A stretch of 18,028 bases of DNA from CAZFBR01 sp035353495 [NCBI: uncultured bacterium] (GCA_964517215.1 CAZFBR010000049.1:1-18028); one strand, 5' to 3'; positions 1-8,032 are shown, counted from the first letter of the stretch. Made by a program: numbers and translations. Notes: generated from the letters alone by a model not told the origin.

Positions 1-543
1 GGTCTTGCGCCAGAAGGTGGCGGAATAACTGTAATAATCGACCGCCTGCGGGACGTAGCGCACCTGGGCTTCGCCCTGAATGACCTGGGTGATGGTGCGC
101 TCCCGCACGGTGGGATCGGTGTCGCCGCGCGTCACGGTGGTGCGCTCAGTGGTGGTATAGCGCCGCTCGGGGAGCCATTCGGTGATGGGGACGCTCTGGG
201 TGACGGTGCCGGTGAATTCACGCGCCACCATGACCACGTCGGCCCCCACTTCCCGGGCCTGCTCCAGCGCCTGCGATTCGTCGACGCGGCTGCTGCGGAA
301 GGCGACTTTGCCGACGAGCAGATAGCCGTTTTCCAGCATGGTGGGGATATCGCTTTCCATGCTGGCGGAGGAGACCAGTCGCGGCGCACCCGGCTCGGGC
401 GCGGGGGCGAGAATGGCGTCGCGGTCGGGCAGGCGCTCGGCCATATCGACGTAATACGAGCGATACGGGTTGGCACAGCCGGCGGCCAACAACAGCAGCG
501 CCAGCAGCAACAGGCGCCCGCCCGCAGCGGAAACGGTATGCAT
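1..543 (-). CDS. Lipoprotein of unknown function, partial (3' end outside window)
   Basis: The reading frame runs 181 codons from ATG (complement of 541-543) to the window edge with no stop. The start MHTVSAAGGRLLLLALLLL is followed by the lipobox LAAGC, with Cys23 as the predicted lipidated residue, so the product is probably membrane-anchored in the envelope. A strong GGGAGAA ribosome site lies about eight bases upstream. Residues about 70-115 (MLENGYLLVGKVAF, then an Ala/Glu-rich helix, then VGADVVMVAREFTGTV) follow a pattern I recall from uncharacterised bacterial lipoproteins: a 'GY..IG.SSF' strand, a helix and an 'ADAVLV' strand. A Thr/Arg-rich stretch and YYSYSATFWRK come after it, as in those proteins. 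Biochemical function is unknown. The gene diverges from the symporter gene and has its own promoter. Lipoprotein status is well supported; the family link is from memory. Confidence 0.8.
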   Translation of the reverse strand, partial: MHTVSAAGGRLLLLALLLLAAGCANPYRSYYVDMAERLPDRDAILAPAPEPGAPRLVSSASMESDIPTMLENGYLLVGKVAFRSSRVDESQALEQAREVGADVVMVAREFTGTVTQSVPITEWLPERRYTTTERTTVTRGDTDPTVRERTITQVIQGEAQVRYVPQAVDYYSYSATFWRKT

Positions 544-596
544 CAGCAATTCTCCCTGCGACTGGCATCATCGAGCGCGATCCCAGCCGTGCCGCC

Positions 597-625
597 AGTA
601 TACACGGGATTGCCGGCAGCGTCAA
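597..625 (-). promoter_or_regulatory. Sigma70-like promoter of the lipoprotein gene
   Basis: Read on the minus strand, TTGACG (complement of 620-625), 17 bases, then TATACT (complement of 597-602). The last T-G before the -10 adds to the match. Predicted transcription start is near 590, giving a leader of about 47 bases before the ATG at 543. Confidence 0.6.
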
Positions 626-681
626 TGACGGTTTCCGACGCTGGCCGCGGCCGGCGTCCGGGTGCGGCGGCAGCAGAGGTA

Positions 682-690
682 TGCTACAAT
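682..690 (+). promoter_or_regulatory. Extended -10 promoter for the symporter unit
   Basis: TGCTACAAT matches the extended -10 form TGnTATAAT with one change. No -35 is recognisable 17 bases upstream, which extended -10 promoters tolerate. Start of transcription would be near 697, giving a leader of about 124 bases to the ATG at 821. It is the only clear plus-strand -10 in the 277-base divergent gap 544-820. Confidence 0.45.
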
Positions 691-698
691 AATACCGC

Positions 699-714
699 TG
701 CCGCCATGGCGGCA
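699..714 (+). promoter_or_regulatory. 16-bp perfect palindrome at the symporter transcription start
   Basis: TGCCGCCATGGCGGCA is identical to its own reverse complement. It begins two bases after the predicted +1, the position of a repressor operator; an RNA hairpin at the 5' end of the message is the alternative. Its centre is an NcoI-type CCATGG. In GC-rich DNA short GC palindromes are common, but a 16-mer at +1 is less so. No binding protein is identified. Confidence 0.35.
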
Positions 715-820
715 ACGAATGCAATTCCAGCAGCAAACAGGTGCCGAACGCTGCCGCTTCCGCGACGGAGCGGCGGGGGTGCGGGCCGGCCGGTTGCTGC
801 CAAGATAGGGAGAAACAGGG

Positions 821-2296
821 ATGGCAATTGCCTTGCTGGCGGTGTTTCTGGTGGTGATGGTGGGGATCGGCATCTGGGGCATGCGGCGGACGTCGTCGCT
901 GAACGATTTTTTTCTCGGCGGGCGTGACATCGGGCCGTGGATTTCCGCCTTTGCCTACGGCACCACCTATTTTTCCGCGGTGATCTTCATCGGCTTTGCC
1001 GGCAAACTGGGCTGGGGCTTCGGACTCGACGTGCTGTGGATCACGCTGGGCAATACGCTGGGCGGGGCGACGCTGGCCTGGCTGATCCTCGGCCGGCGCA
1101 CGCGCATCATGTCGCAGAACCTGACGGCCATGACCATGCCCGAATTTCTGCAGGAGCGCTACGCGGCGAAACACCTCAAGATGGTTGCCGCAGTGATCAT
1201 CTTCGTGTTTCTGCTTCCCTACGCGGCGTCGGTGTTCAAGGGGCTTGGCCACCTGTTTGAGGCGAATTTCCACATTTCCTACAATTACGCACTGCTGATT
1301 ATGATCTTCTTCACGGGGGTGTACCTGGTGCTGGGCGGGTATTTTGCCATTGCCATGACGGATTTTGTGCAGGGAATGGTGATGCTGGTCGGATCGCTGC
1401 TGATGATCGGGATCCTCGTCGGCAAGGCCGGCGGGCTGGAAGCGACGATCAGCACCATCAGTGCCAATTACCCGCAGCATATTCCCGCCGCGAAGCAGCC
1501 CTCCATGCTGATGATTTTCTCGCTGGTCTTCATGACCTCGTTCGGGACCTGGGGGCTGCCGCAGATGGTGCAGAAATTCTACGCGATCAAGAATGAAAAG
1601 ATGATCGTCAAAGCGGCGATTGTCACCACGATCTTTGCGCTGATCATCACCTTCGCCGCCTATTTCACCGGGGCCATGCAGCATGTGTTCATGACGCAGC
1701 CGGTTATGGTGGAAAAAATGGTCGACGGGGTGGCGAAGCAGGTGCCGGATTTCGACCGGAACATCCCCGCCCTGCTGACGCAGTACCTGCCGGAATGGCT
1801 GATGGCGATTATCCTGCTGCTGGTGCTGTCGGCGTCCATGTCAACGCTCTCGTCGCTGGTGCTGGTTTCCGCCTCGGCCATCGCCATTGACCTGTACAAG
1901 GGCCATATCAAGCCCGAGGTTTCGCAGAAGGAATCAGTGGCGCTGATGCGGTTTCTGTCGGCGGTGTTTATCGCGTTTTCGTACGTTATCGCCAGCTACC
2001 AGTTCGATATCATTGTGACCCTGATGTCATTGTCGTGGGGGGTGGTGGCAGGTTCGTTCATGGCGCCCTACCTGTACGCGCTCTACTGGAAACGCACCAC
2101 CAAGCTGGGCGCGGCGGCGGGCATGGCCACGGGCCTGGTGACGGCAATCGGGTTGTTCTACTGGCTGGGTCCGGACAAGGCGCCGCTCGCCTCCTGCATT
2201 GCCATGGTTCTCCCCTTTGCGGTGGTGCCGCTGGTCAGTTTCGTTACGGCGCCGCCGCCGGCGGAAACCATCCGGCGCGCGTTCGACCAGATCTGA
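821..2296 (+). CDS. Sodium:solute symporter (SSS/SLC5 family)
   Basis: A 491-residue integral membrane protein of the sodium:solute symporter family, close to the usual length of about 500. It starts directly in a membrane segment (MAIALLAVFLVVMVGIGIWG), followed by the family signature SLNDFFLGGRDIGPWISAFA, then TTYFSAV in the broken first core helix. The serine-rich segment SASMSTLSSLVLVSAS contains Ser341-Thr342, which correspond to the Na2 sodium-site Ser/Thr of E. coli PutP. Family and sodium coupling are therefore well supported. The substrate is not: I recall close relatives of this N-terminal pattern annotated only as sodium:solute symporters. The ATG at 821 has GGGAGAA about six bases upstream. 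The stop is only 22 bases before the glycosyltransferase start, with no terminator visible, so the two are probably co-transcribed from the extended -10 promoter near 685. A role in supplying a sugar or acid to surface-polymer synthesis is only a guess from context. Confidence 0.9.
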   Translation: MAIALLAVFLVVMVGIGIWGMRRTSSLNDFFLGGRDIGPWISAFAYGTTYFSAVIFIGFAGKLGWGFGLDVLWITLGNTLGGATLAWLILGRRTRIMSQNLTAMTMPEFLQERYAAKHLKMVAAVIIFVFLLPYAASVFKGLGHLFEANFHISYNYALLIMIFFTGVYLVLGGYFAIAMTDFVQGMVMLVGSLLMIGILVGKAGGLEATISTISANYPQHIPAAKQPSMLMIFSLVFMTSFGTWGLPQMVQKFYAIKNEKMIVKAAIVTTIFALIITFAAYFTGAMQHVFMTQPVMVEKMVDGVAKQVPDFDRNIPALLTQYLPEWLMAIILLLVLSASMSTLSSLVLVSASAIAIDLYKGHIKPEVSQKESVALMRFLSAVFIAFSYVIASYQFDIIVTLMSLSWGVVAGSFMAPYLYALYWKRTTKLGAAAGMATGLVTAIGLFYWLGPDKAPLASCIAMVLPFAVVPLVSFVTAPPPAETIRRAFDQI

Positions 2297-2318
2297 CCGT
2301 CACGGAGCAGTCAACAGC

Positions 2319-4598
2319 ATGACTGGCACCGGGAGCACCGGCGTGCGGATCGCGCTTGATGCGCGCATGCGTTTCCACAGCGGGATCGGCACCTATCTGC
2401 GCGGGATGTTCCCCGAACTGGTCCAACGCCTGCCGGAATGCGTCTGGCATGTCATTCAGCCCGCCGACGGGCAATGGGAGCTGCCCGGCGCCACCCTGCT
2501 GTCGTGTGACGTGCCGCCGCTGACCCTGGCGGAGCACTGGCGGCTGCCGCGCCTGCTGCATGAACACCGGATCGACTGGCTGGTGGTACCCCACATCAAT
2601 CTGCCGCGGTTCTGGCCGGCGGCCCGGACCATAGCCGTGCTGCATGACCTGATTCCGCTTGACTATCCCCGCCATTTCCGCCGGCATGTGCCGCCGGCGT
2701 TCCGCTATCTGGCCACGCGCGCGCTGCGCGAGGCGGCGGTGGTGGTGGCGGACACGCGGGCCGTGGCCGCCCGGGAATTGCCGCTGCGGCGTGAGCGCCG
2801 GCGCTGCTGTGAATTGGCGCCGGTGGTGCCGCGCTATTCGCCGGCGGGCGCGGTCTATCCCGGCGTTTCGCCGCTGCCGGCAGACGGCGCGCCGCCGGTT
2901 GCCGGCCGCTATATCTTCTGTGTGGGCGGCAAGCCGTACAAGCATGCCGACCTGGCAGTGCAGTTGTTTGAGACACTTAACGACCCGGAGTGCCGGCTGG
3001 TGCTGCGCCAGGCGCCGCATGAGGATGGCGGGCGCACGGCGCGGGCGGTGGCCGCGTCACCGGTGCGCGAACGGATCACGGTATGCCCGCGCCTGACCCC
3101 GGCAGCCCTGGGCGCGGCCTACCGGCAGGCGCGGGTTTTCCTGTTCTGCAGCGAAGCGGAGGGGTTCGGTTATCCGCCGCTCGAAGCGATGCAGGCGGGC
3201 GTGCCGGTGCTGCTGCGGCGGGGTTCACCGGCGCTGGCGGAGACGGCGGGCAATGCCGCGGTGTGGTTTGATGCCGAGCGCATCCCGGCGGCGGCGGGTC
3301 AGTTGCGCGCACTGCTGGATGACGAGACGCTGCGGCAGGAGATGATCGCGCGCGGGGGCGCGCATGTCCGGCAGTTTACCTGGGCCGCCGCCGGGATGCA
3401 GCTGGCCGAGGTGGTGCGGCGCGTGCTGGCCGGGCGGACGGCAACCATTCCAACGCTGCTGCGCGAGCCGGGCCGCACGCTGACTTCGCTGCCGGCAGCA
3501 GCGCCGGTGCCGTCGCCGCGGACCATGGCCATCGCCCATGATTGGGTATTCCACCGCCGCGGCGGGGAAGTGTGCTGGGAGGAAATCCGGGCCCTGTACC
3601 CTGAGGCGCGCCTGCTGGCCCTGTTCGCGCAGGAGCGGAACTGGCCGGCTAAATGGCGCGGGGTGCGCATCACCGCCAGCGGCCTGAACCGGCTGCCGGG
3701 CGTGGCCCGGTATTACCGGCAGCTGCTGCCGCTGTTCCCCAGTGCGTTGCGCCGGATGGCAAGCGATGCGGATCTGACTATCTCCATTTCCCATTGCGCG
3801 ATCAAGAACCTGCCGGTAACGGGCCGGCACCTGTGTTATTGCCTGTCACCCGCCCGCTATTTTTACGATTTGCGCGATGAGTATATGCGGTCGCTGCCGG
3901 TGCCGTTGCGCCCGCTGGCAAACCGCATGCTCGACCGGCTGGCGGCATGGGACCGTGCCGGTGCGGCGAATGTTACCGAATTTATTGCCATTTCCCGCAC
4001 GGTGGCCGGGCGCATCGAACGCTGGTACGGCCGCCCGGCGGCGGTGATCTATCCGCCGGTGGATACCGACTACTTCACGCCGTCGGGAGCTGCGCCCGGC
4101 GATTACTATCTTGCCGCATCGGCACTGGTGCCCTACAAGCGGCTGGATCTGGCCATTGCGGCCTGCCGGCAGCTGGGGCGGAAACTGGTGGTAATCGGCG
4201 ACGGGCCGTGCGCGTCGGCCTGGCTGCACGACCTGCCGGCCGGTATCACCTGGCGGCGGCAGGTTCCCCGTGAGGAGCTGCGCGAGTACTACCGGAATTG
4301 CCGCGCCCTGATTTTTCCGGCCTGCGAGGATTTCGGCATCATTCCGGTCGAAGTCATGGCGTGCGGCCGGCCGGTGATCGCCTACGGTGCCGGCGGGGCG
4401 GCGGAAACGGTGCAGGACGGGACGAGCGGGGTGTTTTTCAGGGAGCAGACGGTGGCGGCGGTGGCGGCGGCGATGATCGCCTGCGAAGGGCGGTTGTGGC
4501 CGGCGGCTGACTGCCGGGCGGCAGCGCTGCCGTTTGCCCGGGAGCGGTTTCAGCGCGAGTTCCGCGATGTGGTCGACCATGCGCTCACCCGCAGTTGA
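2319..4598 (+). CDS. Tandem fusion of two GT4 (GT-B) glycosyltransferases
   Basis: 759 residues holding two complete GT4-type glycosyltransferases. Domain 1 (about 1-385) begins VRIALDARMRFHSGIGTYLR, has the donor-site GGKPYKH at 203-209 and the EX7E motif E281...E289 (EAEGFGYPPLEAM). A Pro/Ala-rich linker (about 386-401) leads to domain 2 (403-759), which begins MAIAHDWVFHRRGGE, has CYCLSPARYFYDLRDEY, the donor-site Lys607 in PYKRLD and a second EX7E, E670...E678 (EDFGIIPVE). Domain 2 looks like the WbaZ/mannosyltransferase branch of GT4. Both active-site sets look intact, so the enzyme probably adds two sugars in sequence to a lipid-linked oligosaccharide at the cytoplasmic face. I place the start at ATG 2319 (GGAG 11 bases upstream) rather than further upstream in frame, because that would overlap the symporter by nearly 100 bases. 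It lies just before the initiating sugar transferase. Sugar specificity cannot be told. Confidence 0.88.
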   Translation: MTGTGSTGVRIALDARMRFHSGIGTYLRGMFPELVQRLPECVWHVIQPADGQWELPGATLLSCDVPPLTLAEHWRLPRLLHEHRIDWLVVPHINLPRFWPAARTIAVLHDLIPLDYPRHFRRHVPPAFRYLATRALREAAVVVADTRAVAARELPLRRERRRCCELAPVVPRYSPAGAVYPGVSPLPADGAPPVAGRYIFCVGGKPYKHADLAVQLFETLNDPECRLVLRQAPHEDGGRTARAVAASPVRERITVCPRLTPAALGAAYRQARVFLFCSEAEGFGYPPLEAMQAGVPVLLRRGSPALAETAGNAAVWFDAERIPAAAGQLRALLDDETLRQEMIARGGAHVRQFTWAAAGMQLAEVVRRVLAGRTATIPTLLREPGRTLTSLPAAAPVPSPRTMAIAHDWVFHRRGGEVCWEEIRALYPEARLLALFAQERNWPAKWRGVRITASGLNRLPGVARYYRQLLPLFPSALRRMASDADLTISISHCAIKNLPVTGRHLCYCLSPARYFYDLRDEYMRSLPVPLRPLANRMLDRLAAWDRAGAANVTEFIAISRTVAGRIERWYGRPAAVIYPPVDTDYFTPSGAAPGDYYLAASALVPYKRLDLAIAACRQLGRKLVVIGDGPCASAWLHDLPAGITWRRQVPREELREYYRNCRALIFPACEDFGIIPVEVMACGRPVIAYGAGGAAETVQDGTSGVFFREQTVAAVAAAMIACEGRLWPAADCRAAALPFARERFQREFRDVVDHALTRS

Positions 4599-4620
4599 TG
4601 CCGGCACCAGCGACGGGGTA

Positions 4621-4649
4621 TTGACGGCGGCGGGCGGTGCTGTTAGGAT
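4621..4649 (+). promoter_or_regulatory. Sigma70-like promoter of the sugar transferase gene
   Basis: TTGACG (4621-4626), 17 bases, TAGGAT (4644-4649), in the 72-base gap after the glycosyltransferase. Predicted start of transcription is near 4656, only about 15 bases before the TTG start codon, just leaving room for the AAAGGA ribosome site at 4659-4664. The gene may therefore be transcribed both from here and by read-through. Confidence 0.5.
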
Positions 4650-4670
4650 GACGCGGCGAAAGGACCGGGA

Positions 4671-6065
4671 TTGAGCCATGGTGAACAGGTGAGCGATACA
4701 ACCGGGCGGGCGCCGCTGCGCAACTATTCGCGCCGGTTTCGCCTGCTGGCGGATCTGGCGGTGTTTGACGCCGGCGCGCTGACGGTGTTCTGGCTGCGCT
4801 TCTTCAGCGGCGCGGTGCCGCTGCCGTTCGGCATTCCTCCGCTCCTGCCGTATCTCAAGCTGCTGCTCCTGGCGGATGCGCTGTGGCTGGGCGGGGCGCT
4901 GCTCGGCCTTGCGTATCAGCGCCGGCAATCGCTGGAGCAGGCGCTGCGCGCGCTGCTGTTTCTGTACGGGTTCGTCTGCTTCGGTCTGCTGACCTTTGCC
5001 TTTGTCTACCGGTCGTTCACCTTTTCGATGACGGTGGTGGTGAGCGCGCTGCTCGGGGCGCTGCCGCTGGTGATGCTGGTCCATGCGCGCTATCGCGAAC
5101 GGCGCGCGCCGACGCGGGTGGCGCTGGCGGGTACCGTGGCGGAACTGAACGTGATTATCGCCCAGGGCCGGCCGCCGCAGGGCGGGATGACCCGGTATCA
5201 TGCCGCGCTGGTGATTGACGCTGTGCCGGCTGATGCGGCCTGGCCGGTCATGATCCAGGCCTGGTCGCCGGCGGCGGCGCTGCCGGATGGGACGGATGAG
5301 GTATGGGTAACGGCGACGGTCACGGCGCAGGCATCGTTTCCCGCCTGCCTGACCGCCTGCACGGAACGGCAGCAGGCGGTGAAACTCGTTCCCTTCCTTC
5401 CGGGACTGGGTCAGCCTGCGCCGGGGCTGCCGCTGCTGACGCAACTGACACCGCTCAACTGCCTGTGGCATCCGCTGCTGGAGCCGCACAACCGGTTGCT
5501 GAAGCGGCTGTTCGACCTGACGGTGGCCGGCGGGGCGCTGCTGTTGCTGACGCCGGTGCTGGCAGCGCTGGCGCTGGCGGTCTGGTGGCGTGACGGCAGC
5601 CCGGTCCTGATCCGCCAGAAGCGGGTGTCGCGCAACGGCCGGGCATTTCGCATGCTGAAATTCCGCACGATGCGGCTGGATGCGGAGGAGGAAAGCGGGC
5701 CGGTCTGGGCGCAGGCGGACGATCCGCGCTGCACCCCGCTCGGGCTGTTCCTGCGCCGCACGTCGCTGGATGAACTGCCGCAGTTGTGGAATGTGTTGAC
5801 CGGCGAGATGAGCATGATCGGGCCGCGACCGGAACGGCCGCATTTTGTGCGGCAGTTCGGCGATGCCATGTGTTTCTATGACGACCGCCACAACGTGCAG
5901 ACCGGCATCACCGGCTGGGCGCAGGCCAACGGACTGCGCGGCAACACCAGCATCGAGCTGCGCACCCTGTACGATTTATACTATATTGAAAACTGGTCGG
6001 TGTGGTTTGATCTGAAGATTATTGTGCTGACCCTGCGGGAAGTGCTGCTGCACAAACCGGCGTGA
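4671..6065 (+). CDS. Polyprenyl-phosphate sugar-1-phosphate transferase (WcaJ/WbaP type)
   Basis: 464 residues, the usual size of the large monotopic/polytopic phosphoglycosyl transferases that move a hexose-1-phosphate from a UDP-sugar to undecaprenyl phosphate, the first step of exopolysaccharide or O-antigen synthesis. Four membrane helices (about 24-137) precede a soluble Rossmann-like region (about 145-255) whose nucleotide-loop glycines are poorly kept. A hydrophobic re-entrant helix starts near 280 (LFDLTVAGGALLLLTPVLAA). The catalytic domain shows KFRTM (330-334), RRTSLDELPQLWNVL (362-376) containing the Asp367-Glu368 pair, and IGPRPE (383-388), all diagnostic. The start is TTG at 4671 with AAAGGA six bases upstream; the ATGs at 4648 and 4678 run into stops within a few codons. 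It follows the tandem glycosyltransferase and converges on malQ. Glucose, galactose or GalNAc donors cannot be separated by eye. Confidence 0.93.
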   Translation: MSHGEQVSDTTGRAPLRNYSRRFRLLADLAVFDAGALTVFWLRFFSGAVPLPFGIPPLLPYLKLLLLADALWLGGALLGLAYQRRQSLEQALRALLFLYGFVCFGLLTFAFVYRSFTFSMTVVVSALLGALPLVMLVHARYRERRAPTRVALAGTVAELNVIIAQGRPPQGGMTRYHAALVIDAVPADAAWPVMIQAWSPAAALPDGTDEVWVTATVTAQASFPACLTACTERQQAVKLVPFLPGLGQPAPGLPLLTQLTPLNCLWHPLLEPHNRLLKRLFDLTVAGGALLLLTPVLAALALAVWWRDGSPVLIRQKRVSRNGRAFRMLKFRTMRLDAEEESGPVWAQADDPRCTPLGLFLRRTSLDELPQLWNVLTGEMSMIGPRPERPHFVRQFGDAMCFYDDRHNVQTGITGWAQANGLRGNTSIELRTLYDLYYIENWSVWFDLKIIVLTLREVLLHKPA

Positions 6066-6070
6066 CCCGG

Positions 6071-7564
6071 TCAGCGGCGCTCGCGGCCGTAGATGCGGGT
6101 CAGCGCCGCGAGCCGGTCGCGATGCTGCGGGGTTAACGCGGCGGGCGCCAGCTGCCATTCCCAGTTGCCGGCGGCGGTCCCCGGGCGGTTGATGCGCGCG
6201 GCGGAACCCAGGCCCAGAATATCCTGCACCGGAATGATCGCTGTTTCGGCCACCGAGGCAAGAGCGAGTCGCACCAGCATCTCCGCGGACGGTGCGCCGG
6301 TGTAGGCGGTGAAGCTGTCGCGTTCGGCGGGGGTGGCGTCGTCGGCCAGCCAGCCGGCGGCGGTATTGGTGTCGTGGGTGCCGGTGACCACCACGCTGTT
6401 CGGCACATGGTTGTGCGGCAGATAAGGATTGCGCGCGTCGTCCCCAAAGGCAAAAACCAGCACTTTCATGCCGGGCAGCCCGAACCGGGCCATCAGTGCG
6501 CGCACGTCGTCAGTGATAATGCCGAGGTCTTCCGCCACCAGCCGGGCGTCGGGGAGTTCGCGGCGGATGGCGGAGAACAGCTCCGCGCCGGGGACCGGGG
6601 TCCAGTTGCCGCGCACGGCGGTCGGTTCGGCGGCGGGAATCTCCCAGTAGGCGGCGAAACCGCGGAAATGGTCGAGCCGCAACCAGTCAAAGAAACGGAA
6701 CTGATGGCGGAGGCGGCGCACCCACCAGCGGAATCCGTCCGCCTGGAGTGCCTCCCAGTCGTAGACGGGATTGCCCCAGCGCTGGCCGGTGCTGCTGAAG
6801 TAGTCGGGCGGCACCCCCGCCACATGGGTGGGCGAGCCGTCGGGATTGAGCTTGAAGAACTGCGGGTAGCGCCAGACCTCAACGCTGTCGTGGGTGACAT
6901 AGATCGGCAGGTCGCCGAACAGGCGGATGCCGCGGCCGTTGGCATAGTTCTTCAGGTCGGACCATTGCCGCCAGAAGAGGTATTGCGCGATCTTGGCGGT
7001 AGTGACGCCGGTTTGCAGGATATCCTGGTAATGATCGATTGCGGCGGGTTGCCGGCGGCGGATATCCTCGGGCCACTGGAACCAGGGCCGGCCGTGGAAA
7101 TGTTTTTTCAGCGCGCGGTAGAGCGCATCGTCCTCAAGCCAATCCGCATGCTCGGCGCAAAACTGCTGGAAGCCGGGCAGGCGCGCCGGGTCGGGATGGC
7201 GTTCGACCAGCCGGGAGAGCAGGTGCGATTTGTATGAGGTGACGGCAGTGTAATCAATGCGCCCGACGGGGAAACTGGGTTGCGGGTGCAGGTCGCTTTC
7301 CTGGAGCAGGCCGGCACGCACCAGCGCTTCGGGGCTGATGAAGAGCGGATTGCCGGCAAACGCCGACGGACTGCTGTAGGGCGAGTTGCCGCACCCCGAT
7401 TCGGTCGGCATGAGCGGCAGGACCTGCCAGAGCGACTGGCCGGCGTCGGCCAGCCAGTCGACAAAGCGGTAGGCCGTGCCGCCGGCGTCGCCGATGCCGA
7501 ACGGCGAAGGCAGGGCGCTGACCGGGAGGAGAATGCCGCTGGTTCGCGAACCGTGCTGTTCCAT
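6071..7564 (-). CDS. malQ: 4-alpha-glucanotransferase (amylomaltase, GH77)
   Basis: 497 residues, normal for bacterial-type amylomaltase, which disproportionates maltodextrins by transferring glucan segments to glucose or other glucans in the cytoplasm (maltose/glycogen metabolism). The start SGILLPVSALPSPFGIGD is the GH77 hallmark. GDLPIYVTHDSVEVW lies at about 217-231. The three catalytic acids are present: Asp298 in RLDHFRGF (nucleophile), Glu345 in AEDLG (acid/base) and Asp398 in GTHDTNT (stabiliser). The start at ATG 7564 precedes the conserved region; an upstream in-frame codon at 7600 would place the promoter inside the gene. The nearest GGAGG is 13 bases from the ATG, too far to work well, and a TTGCCA-17-TATAGT promoter ends only seven bases before the ATG, so the message may be leaderless. 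Its stop is five bases from that of the convergent sugar transferase. Confidence 0.95.
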   Translation of the reverse strand: MEQHGSRTSGILLPVSALPSPFGIGDAGGTAYRFVDWLADAGQSLWQVLPLMPTESGCGNSPYSSPSAFAGNPLFISPEALVRAGLLQESDLHPQPSFPVGRIDYTAVTSYKSHLLSRLVERHPDPARLPGFQQFCAEHADWLEDDALYRALKKHFHGRPWFQWPEDIRRRQPAAIDHYQDILQTGVTTAKIAQYLFWRQWSDLKNYANGRGIRLFGDLPIYVTHDSVEVWRYPQFFKLNPDGSPTHVAGVPPDYFSSTGQRWGNPVYDWEALQADGFRWWVRRLRHQFRFFDWLRLDHFRGFAAYWEIPAAEPTAVRGNWTPVPGAELFSAIRRELPDARLVAEDLGIITDDVRALMARFGLPGMKVLVFAFGDDARNPYLPHNHVPNSVVVTGTHDTNTAAGWLADDATPAERDSFTAYTGAPSAEMLVRLALASVAETAIIPVQDILGLGSAARINRPGTAAGNWEWQLAPAALTPQHRDRLAALTRIYGRERR

Positions 7565-7571
7565 GCGGCAA

Positions 7572-7600
7572 ACTATACCTCCGCCTGCGCCGTTTGGCAA
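7572..7600 (-). promoter_or_regulatory. Sigma70-like promoter of malQ, placing +1 at the start codon
   Basis: On the minus strand: TTGCCA (complement of 7595-7600), 17 bases, TATAGT (complement of 7572-7577). Counting seven bases from the end of the -10 puts +1 at 7565 or 7564, which is the A of the malQ ATG. The 75-base gap 7565-7639 to the upstream lipoprotein gene holds nothing else that I can see. Confidence 0.55.
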
Positions 7601-7639
7601 CTGGAGCCGCGGTTTGGCGGGCAGATCCGGCCGGGACGC

Positions 7640-8032
7640 CTAATCAGCAGCGGGTTGACCCGCGGGCTGCCAGGCGGTGAGGCGAATGGTGCCGTGAAAG
7701 GCAAAGGCCTGCTCCACAACACCGTCAGCAACGACAATCTCGCCGGCATGCGCGGCCAGTTCGGCCCGGTGGGCGCTGATCACGGCATAACTGCGGCGCG
7801 AGCGGGATTCCCAGTCGGTGACGAGCCAGACCTGGTCCGCGCCCGCGGTTTCGACCAGCGCCTGCAGATGCACGGTCTGTCCGGCCGTGAAAGGAACCGG
7901 TGTGAATGGGGAATCCGTCGTTGTGGCGATTGGAGCGGAGGTGGAGGCTGTGGCGCCCGGCCCGGTGCAGCCGGCGGTCAAGGCGGTCAGGAGGAGCACG
8001 CCAGCTGCGATGAGTATCAGAAGGTGCTTCAT
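7640..8032 (-). CDS. Small lipoprotein, possible OB-like fold
   Basis: 130 residues. A signal peptide MKHLLILIAAGVLLLTALTAGC with lipobox LTAGC (Cys22) predicts a membrane-anchored lipoprotein. A Ser/Thr/Pro-rich linker (about 23-50) follows, then a compact beta-rich domain: VHLQALVETAGADQVWLVTD, SYAVISAHRAELAAHAG, EIVVADGVVEQAF. The spacing of strands, a short helix and a final 'G..V.V.G.V' strand resembles an OB-fold, but this is a weak structural guess and no ligand or function can be assigned. Its ATG overlaps the stop of guaD by four bases (ATGA), so translation is probably coupled to guaD and the two share one promoter. The stop is TAG at 7640-7642. Confidence 0.78.
   Translation of the reverse strand: MKHLLILIAAGVLLLTALTAGCTGPGATASTSAPIATTTDSPFTPVPFTAGQTVHLQALVETAGADQVWLVTDWESRSRRSYAVISAHRAELAAHAGEIVVADGVVEQAFAFHGTIRLTAWQPAGQPAAD

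Noticed and set aside
218-1684. 488-codon minus-strand open frame across the first lipoprotein, the divergent gap and the symporter
   Set aside because: It crosses two promoters and overlaps the well-supported symporter; composition is low-complexity and without motifs.
2199-2318. In-frame upstream extension of the tandem glycosyltransferase
   Set aside because: It would overlap the symporter by 98 bases, gives an Arg-rich non-homologous N-terminus, and ATG 2319 has a GGAG site at a usable distance.
2658-2770. GC-trinucleotide runs (such as GGCGGTGGTGGTGGCGG) as simple-sequence repeats
   Set aside because: They encode ordinary Ala/Val/Gly stretches in the GT fold and are not pure repeats.
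3525-4598. Internal ATG at 3525 as the start of a separate second glycosyltransferase
   Set aside because: No ribosome site upstream and no stop before it in frame; the fusion is the simplest reading, though an internal start cannot be ruled out.
3846-5891. 681-codon open frame on the minus strand opposite the glycosyltransferase and sugar transferase
   Set aside because: Its translation is Arg/Gln/His/Pro-rich with no domain pattern and lies opposite two genes with intact family motifs; it is a GC-bias shadow.
6074-6109. Eight-base inverted repeat (GCGGCGCT/AGCGCCGC) as a terminator for the convergent genes
   Set aside because: It lies inside the malQ coding end, has a 20-base loop and no T-run; such repeats are expected in DNA of this composition.
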